The notes under the pieces were generated by a model that was not told the origin of the DNA, did not search any database, and worked only from the letters and a program-made list of their open reading frames with translations. Shown here piece after piece: positions 1 through 11,740 of a DNA stretch of 64,000 bases. This DNA comes from Neopestalotiopsis rosae (lineage: Eukaryota > Ascomycota > Sordariomycetes > Amphisphaeriales > Sporocadaceae), in contig JALGAS010000009.1 of the NCBI GenBank assembly GCA_023078685.1, positions 2,108,001 through 2,172,000 on the forward strand, written 5' to 3'. A program made the position numbers and the translations under genes. The stretch's first letter is position 1. Each line of letters starts with the position of its first letter.

Positions 1-88
1 GGCAGTAGTCGGCCTCTGATGCTGGACGATCTCTCACATCCTGTAACATGCCACGCCGACTACCTCTCAGCTCCTCTAAACTTGTGTC

Positions 89-1720
89 TCATTTGATACG
101 AAAATCGCCCGTGGATGCGTTGACACCATGTCGGCCAGCATGGACAGAAAGCCCAGACGAAGCCTCAGGGTTCAGGGCAGCCCGGCGATGAGCTTCGTAG
201 ACAGCCTCTGCCTCATTCGCAATACGGTCCTCCCCAGCCTCGCCACTATCAACCTGATGTTGCCGTACACGTACATATTCCTTCATTTCAGCCTGATTAA
301 GGTCGCGGATGTGTGGGAGGAAATTCACCTCTTCGTATCCAATCCATAGTGCACCAGCACCGATAGGGAAGTTGCCATCAACAAAGCGGCCATCCATAGT
401 TTCGCGAACCAACTTCACTCGAAACCTGTCATTAGCTCCAAGAATTCCGTAAACCGCGTGCTTGTCCTGATCCATTTCGGCACTACTGCCAGACCAACAC
501 CCGACTAGAATCCTCGTAGGACGCTGGCCGGGAAGATCTCCCATATAATGTGTAACACCAAGACGACTTGGTGATTGTGTTGGCGGGTATTGCGGAACAG
601 ACTGCTGCGGTTGTAGTGACAACTGATGTGGCAAGGCATGTGACTGCTGCCGCGACGGAATTGGGCCGGAAACAAGCGGTTGGACTTGTGTTGAGGATTG
701 TGATGACTGAAAGGGGGGCTGAGGCTGTGATGGAGTCTGGGATTTGTGCGCCGGCTGAAATGGAGACTTACGATCAGCATCAGCTTGTGCCGTAGGGACG
801 ACATAGCCCAAAGACGGCGGCGGTATCTGCCCATCAGACCGTAGCGCAGGTGAGCTTGTTTGCAACGGCACAACTGGAGGTACAATAGCACTATCGGTCC
901 GTCGGCGCTTGGACTTATGTCGGCTATCATGTTCATGACTATTGAGGACAATTTCCCCAGTCACAATGGCGGGTGTTGTCGGCGACTCAGCATTCGGTTC
1001 GTTCTGAAGATTCCGCTTCGCTTCCTTGACAGCATCGAGCTCAGCTTGGCACTTTTCACCTTCAAGCTCACCCGAGGCCAGTGCCTTGAGCCGGATCTTG
1101 ATATACTCCTTGACTTCATTATGACCCAATCCCACAAGGTGATCCTCAAGGACTATACGGTCAAATGATGTCCAGCTACCACCAGGACCATGACGTCTCG
1201 GAAATGATTGTCCATTTATGTCTCTCCGCCACGGGTAAAAGGCTGGATGCGAGTGCATAATCTGTTACCAACATCTAGAAATCCAATCACAGCGTGCTTT
1301 TTAGCACCGCTGGGTACGGGAGAGTCTTTCCAGTAACCCAGAAGCACTCCTTTCGTTAGTCGAGGAGTAGGCCAAACCTGTTTCAATTGCAGGGCAGCAG
1401 TACTTGCATCCTCGTTGGCGGCAGCCAAGCCTACCTCGAGCTTGTCTTCGCTGAGTTTATCGTATTCCGAGGCGCGTCTACGCTTGGGATAATGCGAGAT
1501 ATGTGTATCACCACCGGCTTTAGCCATTTCCTCATCTTCTTTATTTGTAGTAACTGATAAAAAAGGTGATGACTTGTCGCCTTTAGTGGTTGTAGTAGCG
1601 ATGATCTCTTCCTCAGCTTTACTATTTTTGGGCCCCGAGTAAACATATTGACCTCCACTGTGCACACTTCATTGTCAGTGATCCGGTACAAGACGGGGAA
1701 ACAGAAGTTCAACAGACTTA
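89..1720 (-). CDS. tandem-domain hypothetical protein, frameshifted
   Basis: I do not recognise the family. Two diverged copies of one domain can be aligned. Copy 1 has GYWKDSPVPSG then KHAVIGFLDVGNRL, and later NEVKEYIKIRLKALASGE. Copy 2 has GCWSGSSAEMD then KHAVYGILGANDRF, and later AEMKEYVRVRQHQVDSGE. A Q/P/S-rich linker of about 130 residues separates them. Copy 1 is split between two frames at about 1217-1240: the upstream frame stops at a TAA just after RGGET, while the matching continuation (DINGQSFPRRHGPGG) lies in the next frame. No plausible intron fits there, so one base appears to be missing. Upstream, a GTGTGC..CTGAG intron could join the exon ending VLYRITDNE (about 1672-1720) to EEIIATTTT. 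No clean ATG was found for that first exon, so the 5' end is unresolved. It could be a recent pseudogene or carry an assembly error. Confidence 0.55.
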
Positions 1721-4162
1721 ACGGCGTCTGGTCAAAAGGCCATTCATAACGAGTGCTTATACCCCATCAGCTTATGTCACTTGGTTGAAAAAAGACCTGC
1801 TGTGCAGTTGTTTAAGTGAATGGGACACGTGATCTATACCAGAATATGGGCTGAGGCTGCCTTTGAGGATGTCTGCATCGCTGTATTATTCTTGCGCACG
1901 CCAGCGTTGACGTGGCATGACACTCGTTGCACACATGACGGTGGGTATGAAGTCAATTGGGGGTGAGTCGTGACGCTTGCAAAACGTGCGCAATGAATCA
2001 TAGGTACGATCATCGTTGTAATGATGGCGCTCTGGCTACTGTAGAGATGGCATGAAGTTTAAGACCGCCTTGGCCGGGCAGTCTTCTTGTAAGGCTGTAA
2101 CAAGGAGGAAAATTCCTTCATTGATGCTAAGGTATCCAGGCAGCCAACGACACAATCAGGCGTGGTACTACCACGGCCTTGCGCAGAGGCAACGGGGACA
2201 GATGCGGGAGCTCTGAAACGTAACCTGGCTGGAGGCACGCGCACTCTCGCGGGGAAAAGTGAGCAAATGACTATGCTTACCGTCGCGTATTGTATATCCT
2301 GCGCGTAGGAGCCATGGATGAACCTGATATGAGCGGTATAAAATTGAGAGTATAGCGCGGACGGCGTACGTTCGATGTGTCAAGGATTGAATGGTGAGAA
2401 GATGGGAAACAGGAGCTGCGAAAAGGATAACACGGTGGAGGCACAAAGTTCAGTCACTTGAGAGTGCTAACCTAGGGAGGGGAAGGAGGAAGGCGGGTGT
2501 GGGGCTTCGCGACGTGATCTTCTTGCTAAGCGGGACCCTCTAGAATAGAGAAGCTATGATTGGGGCTCTACAGCATTACGCAAGTCAACATTCATCTGTA
2601 ACCGCATTTCCCGCCGCAGATTTGGATCTGGATACGAAGTCTGGCGTGGAAGGATAGTGCCTGTTCTTTGGCGGGCGCCTGATTTAGGATGGTCAAACGA
2701 AAACCTCGACGTTGTCCCTGCTCGGTCGGACGCAAGGACTAGAGACTCATCAGTCATGTGAAGAGTTGCGTCAGCTTTCCATACTGACTATTCGATGCAA
2801 ACATGTTATTTTGTGCTGCATGCCAGGCTCGGTCATCACTTGCATACTGTAGCTCTGGCACCGCAAACGTCGGATTACTGATGACAATGATTGTACTCTT
2901 TGAACTAGCAAGATCCCCACACTTGGAAGATGTCCATATTTGCTTCATGACTCGAACACAGCGTGCATGCACAATCGACCATAATGGTCAGCAAGGCCCA
3001 ATGAGGGGTCCTTCACATTTCATAACTATCTGCCAATTCCTCAACTCGGACGATCAGCCATGCGATGCACTTCCAAACAGATCCACGCAGCACGAACACC
3101 GAGATACCTTGGAGCGACAAAACATATTGTCATTTCTTGACAATTGTGCAGAAGTAGGATTGGGTGCTAGGCCAGAGTGATGAAGTTTTCCTCATCTTCA
3201 ATTCGGCATCCGCAACCAGGGTAAACTCTAGACTGGGGGAATACCGAGCTATTCAATATTGCGAGTCCTTGCGGAGCAACCCAGCGGCAGATGCGATACC
3301 GGCTCGAACATGCGCCTGTCCAAGCCGGGCATCGGTGACATCACTCGTGAAGTGCAACATGGAAAGACCTCGGATCTGCAGATGCCTTTGTGGAGCTTCA
3401 TCACAGGACGCTGCCTGCGAGTTTATCGTAGCAACCGAAAATGACAGGTTCACCATGACAGCGCGCGTCGCAATCGCGATCCTGGTTGGATGTTGCGAGG
3501 TAGGGCACTGCGCTTGTGGAGATGCTGCTTAGTCCCAGTCCGGATCAACTGTAGGCGGTATGCTGCTGCCAAATAGGGCCAAATTTTCTGTGTATTCTAC
3601 CGATTTGGTGATCGTACTCGAGTTTGCCTCGGCATGCATGCGCCTCACTGACTGTTACGCCTACGAAAAACGGAGATTCCTACGAGTGAACGTTCATGTA
3701 GGCAAGAAACTTCTTCATGGCAGAAGTTATCGCTGTTGTGCATGTTAGCAGTCGGTGCGACGGTCATTCTTACCTCCGGCGGCTAGAAGAGTCCCACTAG
3801 CAAGCAAGCGTAAGAGAAATTGACATCAGATGAAAGCGATGGCATGTCGTAGTATAGTATGGCTATGATCCTCGAGGACATTCGTGCATTCAGGTTGGCG
3901 ATGCGCCAACGGGTGATACTTGACTGAGCTTGTAAACAGTCAAGCTTCGAAGTGTATTGGGTCTAGGGACTAGGTCCCGTCCAACCCGTGACGTTATTAC
4001 CTATCTTTCCCCACAGCATCTGCCTGTGCAAGGAAGCGCGCGCGTAATGGCGGGCCACCGTGGATTAGTGCAGTGGACTGGGTCTATCTGCTACTAGTAG
4101 CTTTCAACGAGCGACAGTCATTTAAATAAATGTTTTCCACCTTCCCTCACCTACTCACCACC
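1721..4162. other. intergenic, no supported gene
   Basis: Open frames of 60-125 codons occur here on both strands (for example near 2.8-3.5 kb). They overlap one another, have no recognisable domain and no coherent splice structure. An AT-rich TTTAAATAAA stretch near 4118-4128 may be promoter sequence for the gene starting at 4163. Confidence 0.5.
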
Positions 4163-5676
4163 ATGGCTGAAACTCGATCTCAACGAGCTGCGAAACGGGC
4201 TCCCATTTCGCAGGAACAAGGTATGTCTCACGAAGCTCCTTGCGGCATAATTAACAATCATCAGACCGAACGCGCAAGCGTCAACGGCGGGACATACCTC
4301 AATCATCGCGAAAACCTGTTATCCAACAAAACCATCGAAAGCGACCTATCGAAGAGAACGACTCCACGTCTCAGCCCGCTCTCAAGCGAGCGCGCAGACC
4401 GAAATCTTCTATCGAAGACAGACCCAGCGAAGTAGCGAATAGCCCGATCTACAATTGGATTCAAGAAGGGCACTGGCCGCGTGGATACCTCAAGGCCGAT
4501 ATGGAGCATGCGCTGGCCCGTAAAAGATCGACGTTCTCACTGCGACGCAAACGGTCAGATTCTGCATCGTCTGCGACACCCAGCGACCAAAGACCGCGAG
4601 AGGAAAAGAGTGCACCATACCGAGATACTCGCTACGAAACTCTCCTAAACACTAAGGGATGTTATATGGAAACAGCAGAGCAGGGCATCTTGGATGAAAG
4701 TAAGCAAAGTTGCCGGGATCTGATTCAAGGTCAACAGGAAGTTCCCCAGGGAACTATCTTCGAAGAAGCTGTTTTCGAGAAAGCCTGTAAAAACATTCAA
4801 AAAGAAAATGAGGCCAGGGTCATTCAAGACATTTCCAGGCTTGTGGTTCCCTCAGCTGAAACGCTCTCACTCTACACGAAGCGCCTTGCCATCCTTAAAG
4901 AGAGTGTCAATGCAGGGTGGAACAACTCGATTCCCCTAACTGGAACACGTCCGCAGCCGGATTATTCCGTTGGGTTTCGACGGGAGGCCTTCACTGATGA
5001 CCAACTTGCCAAGCTATCGCCGTTTATCGGCGACTTCATTGCTGGCGACCTGTCTTTCTTCATGGCTACGTACTACATGTACTTCCCGTTCCTCGCTTGT
5101 GAGGTGAAGTGCGGCGCCGCCGCGTTGGATATTGCAGACCGCCAGAACACCCATAGCATGACGTTAGCGGCACGGGGCATCGTCGAGCTCTTTCGTCTTG
5201 TGAAACGGGAAGATGAAGTCAATCGACAGATACTTTCCTTCTCCATCTCGCACGACCACCGTTCGGTGCGAATTTACGGCTATTATCCGGTGATCGAGGG
5301 CAAAGATACCAAGTATTACCGCCATCCAATCCATGAATTCTCTTTCACAGCCCTCGATGGAAAAGAAAAGTGGACCGCATATCGTTTTACCAAAAACATT
5401 TACGACACCTGGATGCCTAAACATTTCAAGAAGGTTTGCTCAGCTATCGATGACTTGCCATCAGAGTTGAACTTCGAAGTTCCGGCGCTGTCTGAGTCAA
5501 CTGGTCTCTCCCAGCACCTGGAAAGTCTGGGGCGGTCGGAGGCCGACTCAGCGTCCGTATTTGCGGATGAAGATAACCAGTCGCTAGCAGCTGTCGAAAT
5601 GGAATCTCCGGCTACATCATTCTCCAAACAAGCGCCCCCTCCCAAGAGGCGGCGGAGCCCAGTCAAGAAAGCGTAG
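4163..5676 (+). CDS. DUF7924-type fungal protein (489 aa)
   Basis: Two exons, 4163-4220 and 4265-5676. The intron is 44 nt (GTATGT..ATCAG), and removing it restores one frame that reads EQDRTRKRQRRDIP across the junction. The start is the ATG in CACCATGGCTG. The N-terminus is basic and rich in Arg/Lys/Ser (MAETRSQRAAKR and later KRARRPKSS), suggesting a nuclear protein. SPIYNWIQEGHWPRGYL precedes the conserved C-terminal half. There the block FFMATYYMYFPFLACEVKCG, followed by the ADRQN..HSMTLAARGIVELFR and RIYGYYPVIEG segments, matches my memory of the Pezizomycotina DUF7924 family. The E-x-K in ACEVKCG resembles the end of a PD-(D/E)xK nuclease core; this is only a hint and no activity is known to me. 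The last 15 residues are again very basic (PPPKRRRSPVKKA). The length is usual for the family and the gene looks intact. Confidence 0.85.
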
Positions 5677-5924
5677 GAGTTTGGCAATGCTGTTGGTTTT
5701 CAGTGGAAGTAAAGAAGAATAATTTCTTGTCGTCGTGTGTTTGTCTACAGCGTAACTATTCGGATCTTAGAACTTGTTTTAATGTAGCATCATCTATTTG
5801 TCACCTCTGTCGAATTGTAGCAATACTATTCGACATCGGTTGCACATCTTCGATTCTGACTATTGTTGAATGAGCGAAGACGATAGCCATCTTCTAAGAA
5901 CAATGTCACTTCGGACAATCACTG

Positions 5925-6348
5925 CTACTTTCTCTTTTTCCTTGTCTGCACTTGGCGTACACGCAATTGACCTTCTTGTTCGTCCTTCTCCTCCTGCCAA
6001 GCTTTGACTGCGGCCAAGCTCACACTTTCCTGAGGCTCCAATGTCGCCTCCCACCTGATAAGATACCAAGTATTCCCTCTGATCTGTTTCTCTCCGATGA
6101 TCTCGCATGGATAGTCTCGATTAGATATAACCATTTCATCTTCAAGCACACTTCGAGATCTGCCTTTCTTTGTGACAGTGATGGGTAGATCGAGCAGCTC
6201 GTTCTCGGCTTCAGCTTCCACGGAACCATGAGTTGATTGTGAGGAAGCGTCTACGCCCAAGCGGTCTAGAATGGTAGGTCATCAGCATTCATAATTCAAC
6301 AGTAACACGTCAATTTCGAAGAAACTTACCTAGTGTTCTCAATGTCAT
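5925..6348 (-). CDS. small chromodomain-like protein (119 aa)
   Basis: Exons 6330-6348 and 5925-6265 (minus strand). The 64-nt intron has a GTAAGT donor and a CTAG acceptor. The first exon encodes only MTLRTL plus one base. The second half carries a divergent chromodomain: YPCEIIGEKQ, then WYLIRWEATLEPQESV, then AAVKAWQEEK. This follows the chromodomain order (YEVExIL, YLVKW, WEPxxNL, C-terminal helix), although the usual TWEP is replaced by LEPQ. The C-terminus is basic (RVRQVQTRKKRK). Orphan chromodomain genes of this size are common in filamentous fungi and may be relics of chromodomain-bearing retroelement integrases, but no integrase is seen here. Binding to methyl-lysine histone is family knowledge only, and the altered cage makes it uncertain. 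Confidence 0.65.
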
Positions 6349-6598
6349 TTTTTTTTTTTCGAAGAAGATCCTGATGTGTTCATGTTGCACCAGGCTTTTC
6401 ATTACACCAACGGACGCGATGATAGGAAGAGAAATAAAGGGGTTGTTCTTTCTCGGAGACATCCTTTTTCTGTGCAATAACATCTATCTTACCAGTAGTG
6501 GTAAGGTCACACATTACGTACTTGTTTGCGAGCTAGAACTACTTGTAGGACCCTTGGACCCCAGCAGCGAACCTCGCCCATAGCTGTTGGACTCAAAT

Positions 6599-6942
6599 TG
6601 TGGACCGAAAACCCGCAAGCCGAAGGCATGAGAGACATTAGCTCCGGCATTGCGGATGAAAACCTTGGAGTCCCCAGTGTTTGTGCATTTGCGTCCAGCA
6701 AAGAGCCTGAGCAAGGGAGATATGACCTGGCCAATGTGGGTCTTATTACCGTGTGCCGATAGTGTATTGTTTTCTATCGGGTCTAGAGTCGTGTGTACAG
6801 TAGTATTGCACCCAGGAGGTAAATAATGCTGACAAGAGGTTTGAAAATCGTTCAAAGGAATGCACAACGGAACCCACGGACTACGTCCGGAAGCCGGAGC
6901 TAAGGCCCACAGGATCTTCGGCCGCCGGAGATTTGATCCACA
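6599..6942. mobile_element. MITE-like element with imperfect TIRs
   Basis: The left end starts TGTGGACCGAAAACCCGC, then CCGAAG, then TTAGCTCCGGC. The right end, read on the minus strand, gives TGTGGATCAAATCTCCGG, then CCGAAG, then TTAGCTCCGGC, so the two ends form about 50-bp imperfect terminal inverted repeats. The interior (about 240 bp) has no convincing coding capacity. Related end sequences recur at 45838 and 46073. No clear target-site duplication was seen. Confidence 0.5.
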
Positions 6943-7126
6943 GTTCATGACTCTTGCCCGGATTGTTTTTCGTCGCTCCTCATGGTTGTGTGCCTTCGAT
7001 ATCTGGCAACCTAGCGCCGAAATTATAGATCGTGATCTAGAGAATGTAGCCATGTCGGCCCCCTGCTTATCAATACTGGGACCTCATAGGCCTTCGAAAC
7101 ACTGCAGCACATTCATTCCAGGCTCT

Positions 7127-7940
7127 AGGTTCTGAGGCTGTGCTCGATAGTCCGTATAGACACCGGGATACCCTTTTGTGTCTTGGATACTCTTCTATGC
7201 CTTAGATACTATTCTGTGCTGGGACACTCTTCTGAGATACCCTTCTGAAATACCCTTCTTGAAAGTTTTTTTTGGGGATATTCTTCGCCTACTCCAGTCG
7301 TCAAAAGTCCATAAACTCAATGCTCTGCGAGGTGTCACGTGATCTGATCAATTGATCTTGCCCCGTATATGCTGATAGACGATTAGCTAGTGTAAGGGAA
7401 CCATTGCAATGACGATCCAAGGTTCATGGAAGTATCATTGCTCGTACGCTCTGGCATGGCTACACTATTGTCTTGCTCGTTAAAGTGGATAATGTCTTCA
7501 AGATCAGCCACGGGACAATCGCTGAACCCTGCAATAAAACCCGGGATGCCGATGCATTTAAATTCCCAGACTACAAAGTATTGAAAAGTCAGTATGATGG
7601 AAAGCTGGAAACCTATGATTTATGGTTACCTACATGCGATTCCGGAAGTAAGGTGCTTTCCATCGTCTTCTTCCAATTTGGATACATCTGCAACAATATC
7701 TCAATACAGAAGAGTATCCTGACCAAAAGAGTATCTCACCACAGAAGAGTATTCCAAAAGAATATCTCAGAAGAATATCGTAGCATAGAAGGGTATTCCA
7801 ACATAGAACAGTTTCCCGACACAGAACAGTATCACGACATAGAACAGTGTTCCAATACAGAAGAGTGTCCGACCACAGAAGTGTATCTCAGCATCCATAG
7901 ACTATTGAGCACAGCCTGAAAACCTACAACATGACTGCAA
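7127..7940. repeat. 17-bp-unit repeat element, copy 1 (inverted arms)
   Basis: The left arm (about 7127-7275) begins GGTTCTGAGGCTGTGCTCGA and continues with degenerate units of GGATACTCTTCTGTGTT type. The right arm (about 7700-7925) carries the complementary ACAGAAGAGTATCC-type units and ends ATTGAGCACAGCCTGAAAAC. The two arms are therefore inverted copies about 0.43 kb apart. The unit spacing varies (13-18 bp). The sequence between the arms has an open frame (7473-7919) that is largely repeat-derived and is not believed to be a gene. Confidence 0.6.
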
Positions 7941-8627
7941 GCACTGTAATGCAATGGGAAAACGGACCAAGTGGGTCTGGCTAAGGTACATAAGGTCGGC
8001 GCCGAATATGGATCGTCCGTGCTCAAAGACTAGAAAAGAGAGACGACAAGAAGAAGCCGATTTTGATTGTCTCTAGTTATACGAAACACAAATGGATGAT
8101 AAAATGTATTTCAAGCACGAGAAAGGCGACAGATTCAGGTCAATCAAACGATGCCTATTCGAGAGCGAAATGGCACGGCGGCGACAATAACGACAACAGT
8201 GAGATTTTTTAAAGATTCAAATTTATCTATTTTAATAAAGCTAGTGTAGAAAGGATTGGTAGCTTAATCTGGCATCGCCTCCGTCTGCGGGTTCGAGCAA
8301 TGGCCGGTTCGCGACGAAAAAGGCCAACAAGGTAAGGCTGGCAGAAGCGTCCACAATTGCCTGTTTCCAGGGTCATGATGGCATGTAGGTAATCACTTGG
8401 AACGGCAACAGGTTTGGGCACGGACCATCTATCTTCCATGGAAGCGCGTCCGCCTACTGCCAGCGTATGTAGCGAGATGTCAAGTCAACGGCGCTGTGCT
8501 GTTGTACTGGGTACCCCGCGTTTCGTTGACTGTGGGTTCATGCATGTCAGATCTATAACATGACTGTATCGACCAGAAAGAACAAACAGACATCAACAGG
8601 TATTACATTGTCACATTTCAAAGATCT

Positions 8628-8635
8628 TATATAAA
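8628..8635 (+). promoter_or_regulatory. TATA-box-like TATATAAA
   Basis: A TATATAAA octamer lies 36 nt upstream of the hydrolase ATG at 8671. This implies a very short 5' leader if it is used. Confidence 0.35.
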
Positions 8636-8670
8636 TTTAGTGCAAAGTATTCACTTACCTTTGCTTCGAC

Positions 8671-9684
8671 ATGCCAGGCGCAATTCACCATGAACTGCCT
8701 AATACCTTTGCATACAATGGATGGTCTGTAAAATACGATGCTTATCTTAGGAAGGACCCCCAACCCACATCGTCAAAGGCTTGGGTGGTCTTCGTACACG
8801 GCACGCCGTGGAACTCGGTTGTTTTCCGGCCTCTTGCTGACGCGTTGTATGCGACTGGCCGTTTCAACATCGTTCTTTACGACCTGCTTGGATATGGACA
8901 ATCGCAGACTTTCAACAGCGGCAGCGGCAGTAGCACTCTACAGTCTCACGCGCCCGACACTTCTGTCAAGGCCCAAGGCAGTGCTCTCGCCGCTCTGCTC
9001 CAGCATTTGAGCTTAGACGGCAAAAATGGGCACGACAGACCACATGTCGTGGCCCACGACATCGCCGGCGTGATTTCTCTGCGGGCTCACCTTTTGCATG
9101 GTTGTGACTACCGTAGTTTGTGCCTGCTCGACACGAACTGTGTACTCCCGTGGGGCGACAAGTTATATAACTTAGTCCGAGCGAACCCTCGCGTATTTGA
9201 AGAGCTTCCAGCCGAAGTGTTTGAGGGCTGTCTGCGCGCCATCATCAAGAGTGCACGATGCTTCCAAGATCAAGGATTGGGTCCAGAGTGGGTGGATGCT
9301 CTCGCTCAGCCGTGGCTCATAAGCAAAACCACCGAGAACAACTCCTTCCCCTCCACCGCTGCCTCGGATCCGGGTAGAGATCTGGATCGACTGGGTCTCA
9401 ACCCACAAAGGAACTTTGTCCGGCAGATTCAGCAGGCCGACGACAGCCACACTGCCGAGCTACTCGACAGCAATCTATATTCGCAGGTCCGTTGTGACGT
9501 CATGATTATCTGGGGAGAAAAGGACGGATGGATTCCCCGGGAGAAGATGGAAAGATTGGCCGGAATGCTAGACAACCGGCTCCGAAATTTTGTCACTATC
9601 CCTGACGCCGGTCACTTGGTTATGCTAGATCAACCGTCCAGAGTCGCCTTGGAGATTGCACGTTGGCTGGAGCAGCAGTTTTAA
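8671..9684 (+). CDS. alpha/beta hydrolase, Asp-nucleophile type (337 aa)
   Basis: A single-exon alpha/beta-hydrolase fold enzyme. HGTPWNS (residues 43-49) is the oxyanion-hole HG motif. The nucleophile elbow is AHDIAG with D130 where serine hydrolases have Ser. GEKDGWIP supplies the acid D285 and DAGHLVML supplies H315. An Asp nucleophile is characteristic of haloalkane dehalogenases and epoxide hydrolases, so C-X or epoxide hydrolysis is more likely than esterase activity; the substrate is unknown. There is no signal peptide or membrane segment, so it is probably cytosolic. The length is normal for the family and all catalytic positions are present. A TATA-like box lies 36 nt upstream. Downstream lies a decayed, unrelated coding relic. 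Confidence 0.85.
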   Translation: MPGAIHHELPNTFAYNGWSVKYDAYLRKDPQPTSSKAWVVFVHGTPWNSVVFRPLADALYATGRFNIVLYDLLGYGQSQTFNSGSGSSTLQSHAPDTSVKAQGSALAALLQHLSLDGKNGHDRPHVVAHDIAGVISLRAHLLHGCDYRSLCLLDTNCVLPWGDKLYNLVRANPRVFEELPAEVFEGCLRAIIKSARCFQDQGLGPEWVDALAQPWLISKTTENNSFPSTAASDPGRDLDRLGLNPQRNFVRQIQQADDSHTAELLDSNLYSQVRCDVMIIWGEKDGWIPREKMERLAGMLDNRLRNFVTIPDAGHLVMLDQPSRVALEIARWLEQQF

Positions 9685-9792
9685 AAGAAAACATCTCCAT
9701 ACTCATCTTTTCGGGTAATAATCTGCATGATTTCCTGGCTTTAAGGGGAGCTGGAACTGAGAAACACCGACCGTCTTCCCCAAAACACAAAA

Positions 9793-10362
9793 TTGCAGGG
9801 CGTATATCACAGCACACTACGGTGACACCTTTGCGCTGGTCAAGGACGCGTACGGTCGCGGCTTTAGCAAAGTTATAAGGGGTATTCGATGCAGCCACGG
9901 ATGGGCAAAAGAGCGTTGATGATCTCATATTGGCGCTATATAAGCGGCAGATGGCGCGAGTATACCTGAGCAGCGACGGTTTCCATGCGATTTAACCAGA
10001 ATGTTCAATAGCGGCAGCGGTGGAGAGGGCCACCTTCGGGGCCAGGAGGTGGCGGAGAAGCTACGTGCGAGTATGGAGGCGGGGGAGCCCATCGTGCCAT
10101 CGGGGGATTGCTTCCGCAAGTACGGGCTGCTGATGGTACGGCAAGACTCACGGCGGTTCGAAGCTGGCTTCGATCCGAACTCTCTGCGGGCCAGCGTGCG
10201 GCAAATCAAGGGCCGTGTGCCAAGGTCCCGACCCACGAGGCTGGGCTACGTGAAGGTGACAAGATTGTGAGAAGCTGGATGCTCTGGAGGGCTGATGATG
10301 CGTTGGAGAACCGCATGCAGGTGGTGGCTGAGCGTGATGATGGCGAGGAGATAGATAATTGA
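9793..10362 (+). pseudogene. decayed coding relic, tentatively peptidase M61-like C-terminus
   Basis: Protein-like segments continue across three frames with stops between them. In order they are AYITAHYGDTFALVKDAYGR (about 9800), DGQKSVDDLILALYKRQMAR (about 9900-9960), GEGHLRGQEVAEKLRASMEA followed by GEPIVPSGDCFRKYGLL (about 10020-10130), and HEAGLREGDKIVRSW (about 10230-10275). The order resembles the C-terminal part of M61 glycyl aminopeptidases: a GGKxSLDD-like helix and then a PDZ-type GLREGDxI strand. The family assignment is from memory and weak. At least two frameshifts and a stop argue against function. Confidence 0.3.
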
Positions 10363-10365
10363 GTG

Positions 10366-11016
10366 AGTACTAGCTCATTCAACTCTCCCTCATCTGCCCA
10401 GACCCTCGCAGAAGATCCTGTCATCGTTTGCGGAAACGTTTTTCCGTTATTGTGCTCGTGATTGTTCTCACAACCTCCTCAACAGATCTGTTCGCCCCCT
10501 CTCTAAACTCTCTCTCCTCTTGCGACGCATAGTCTGCACCCGCTCAAAGATTGTGCATGGGTGTAACAGCCTAATTCGGCCTGGTAACGCACATATTTCC
10601 ACTTAACTCGCCGAATTAGCATGAACTAGAGTCCAGCGACCAGGGCACATTGACGCATTCCTCAATTGGTTCCAAGGGACAACGCCATCCCAACCTTCGC
10701 CTTAGCGGCCAAGAAATGTCCCACTAGACCCATCGGAACAGGAACAAAGGCTATGATTGCGTCTGATAATAACGGGTTATACCATGTTCGAGTTTCCTCA
10801 AACTCAAGCTCCGTAGTACGGGCTCAGAGATAGTGAGACCAGGTATCTAGGGGGAGTGTAATTAAAATGCCAAAGTAGTCTGGGTCTAGAATGTTTGCGT
10901 ATATATATGGGATTGTGCAAACAAGCGACGCCATCATCCAAGAAATGAAAAAGCAGGTACATTTACACTTCACAGTATTAGTAGAGTGGGAAGATAGGCA
11001 GCCGTAGTTCTGAATT
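10366..11016. other. intergenic, nothing recognised
   Basis: No open frame with coding character and no clear repeat was seen between the relic and the minus-strand gene that ends at 11017. Confidence 0.4.
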
Positions 11017-11740
11017 TTAAATGCATGAAGTTGAGCAGATGAAGGAATGTTTTCCCCATATGAATGTGTTGTGAGAATTTCCATTCAATCGATGCCCCCA
11101 GTACTGAATCCAACCATCCTTATATTCGCCCTCCATTTGTATTGTATATTGAAAACACATTGCTTCCCTGAAGGGGAGACCTGAATGAACCAGGGACAAT
11201 GTTATGTCTTGCAGCGTTTGTAGGCAGTCGGGAGTGCCAGGTGGAAGTCGGAAGAAATCGAGGGCCGATTTTGAGAAGCAACTTGTATATTCGTAGCGAG
11301 AACACGCCACAAGGATGAGCATGCTGCTCAAATAGTGTGCGAATGTCCTGCCATTGCTGTTAATAGCCCCGATCGCTCCAGCCGCCGCGCTTGGCAGTTC
11401 CTGTATGAGTAATGGGTAACGATGAACGTCCCTTGAAGCTCGTTCGAGTGCTAGTGGGAGCATGAGCTCTTGAAGGTCCCTCTCAAGTTCCATTTCTTTG
11501 AGGAGATGATGAAGCTGTAATATCTTTTTAGCAACAGACTTGATGGTGGAAAGCTCTTTGTACCTCGGCTTTGTATCCAGCTTCTAGGCTAGATATGTTT
11601 GTATGCATGCATCTGGAGCCATTTTGGCAGAAAGCACATCGAGCATAGGATTGGACCATCTCTATCACGATGAATGCATTGATGCATGTCGGCCTTATAT
11701 TTACAAACGGTTGCATGAGAAGATAATCGGTTGTAGCTGA
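11017..11740 (-). CDS. unrecognised two-exon gene, 5' end unresolved
   Basis: Two segments join cleanly across a 49-nt intron (GTACAA..TTACAG, 11515-11563): the exon ending LEAGYKAE and the exon starting LHHLLKEMELERDLQELMLP. The joined protein is helical and Leu/Glu-rich, with a CAFC pair upstream in the first exon. It continues through LALERASRDVHRYPLLIQEL and ends near HSFICSTSCI. Upstream of about 11740 this frame is closed. A different frame (11589-11885) is open there, so either another intron or a frameshift separates the true start. It could be the C-terminal part of a fungal regulator, but no DNA-binding motif is visible. Confidence 0.4.

Noticed and set aside
2803..3532. Two plus-strand ORFs of 125 and 122 codons
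   Set aside because: They overlap opposite-strand ORFs, show no domain or splice logic, and have ordinary random-sequence composition.
7473..7919. 148-codon plus-strand ORF
   Set aside because: The C-terminal half is translated repeat units (EEYRSIEGYSNIEQF type); it is not an independent gene.
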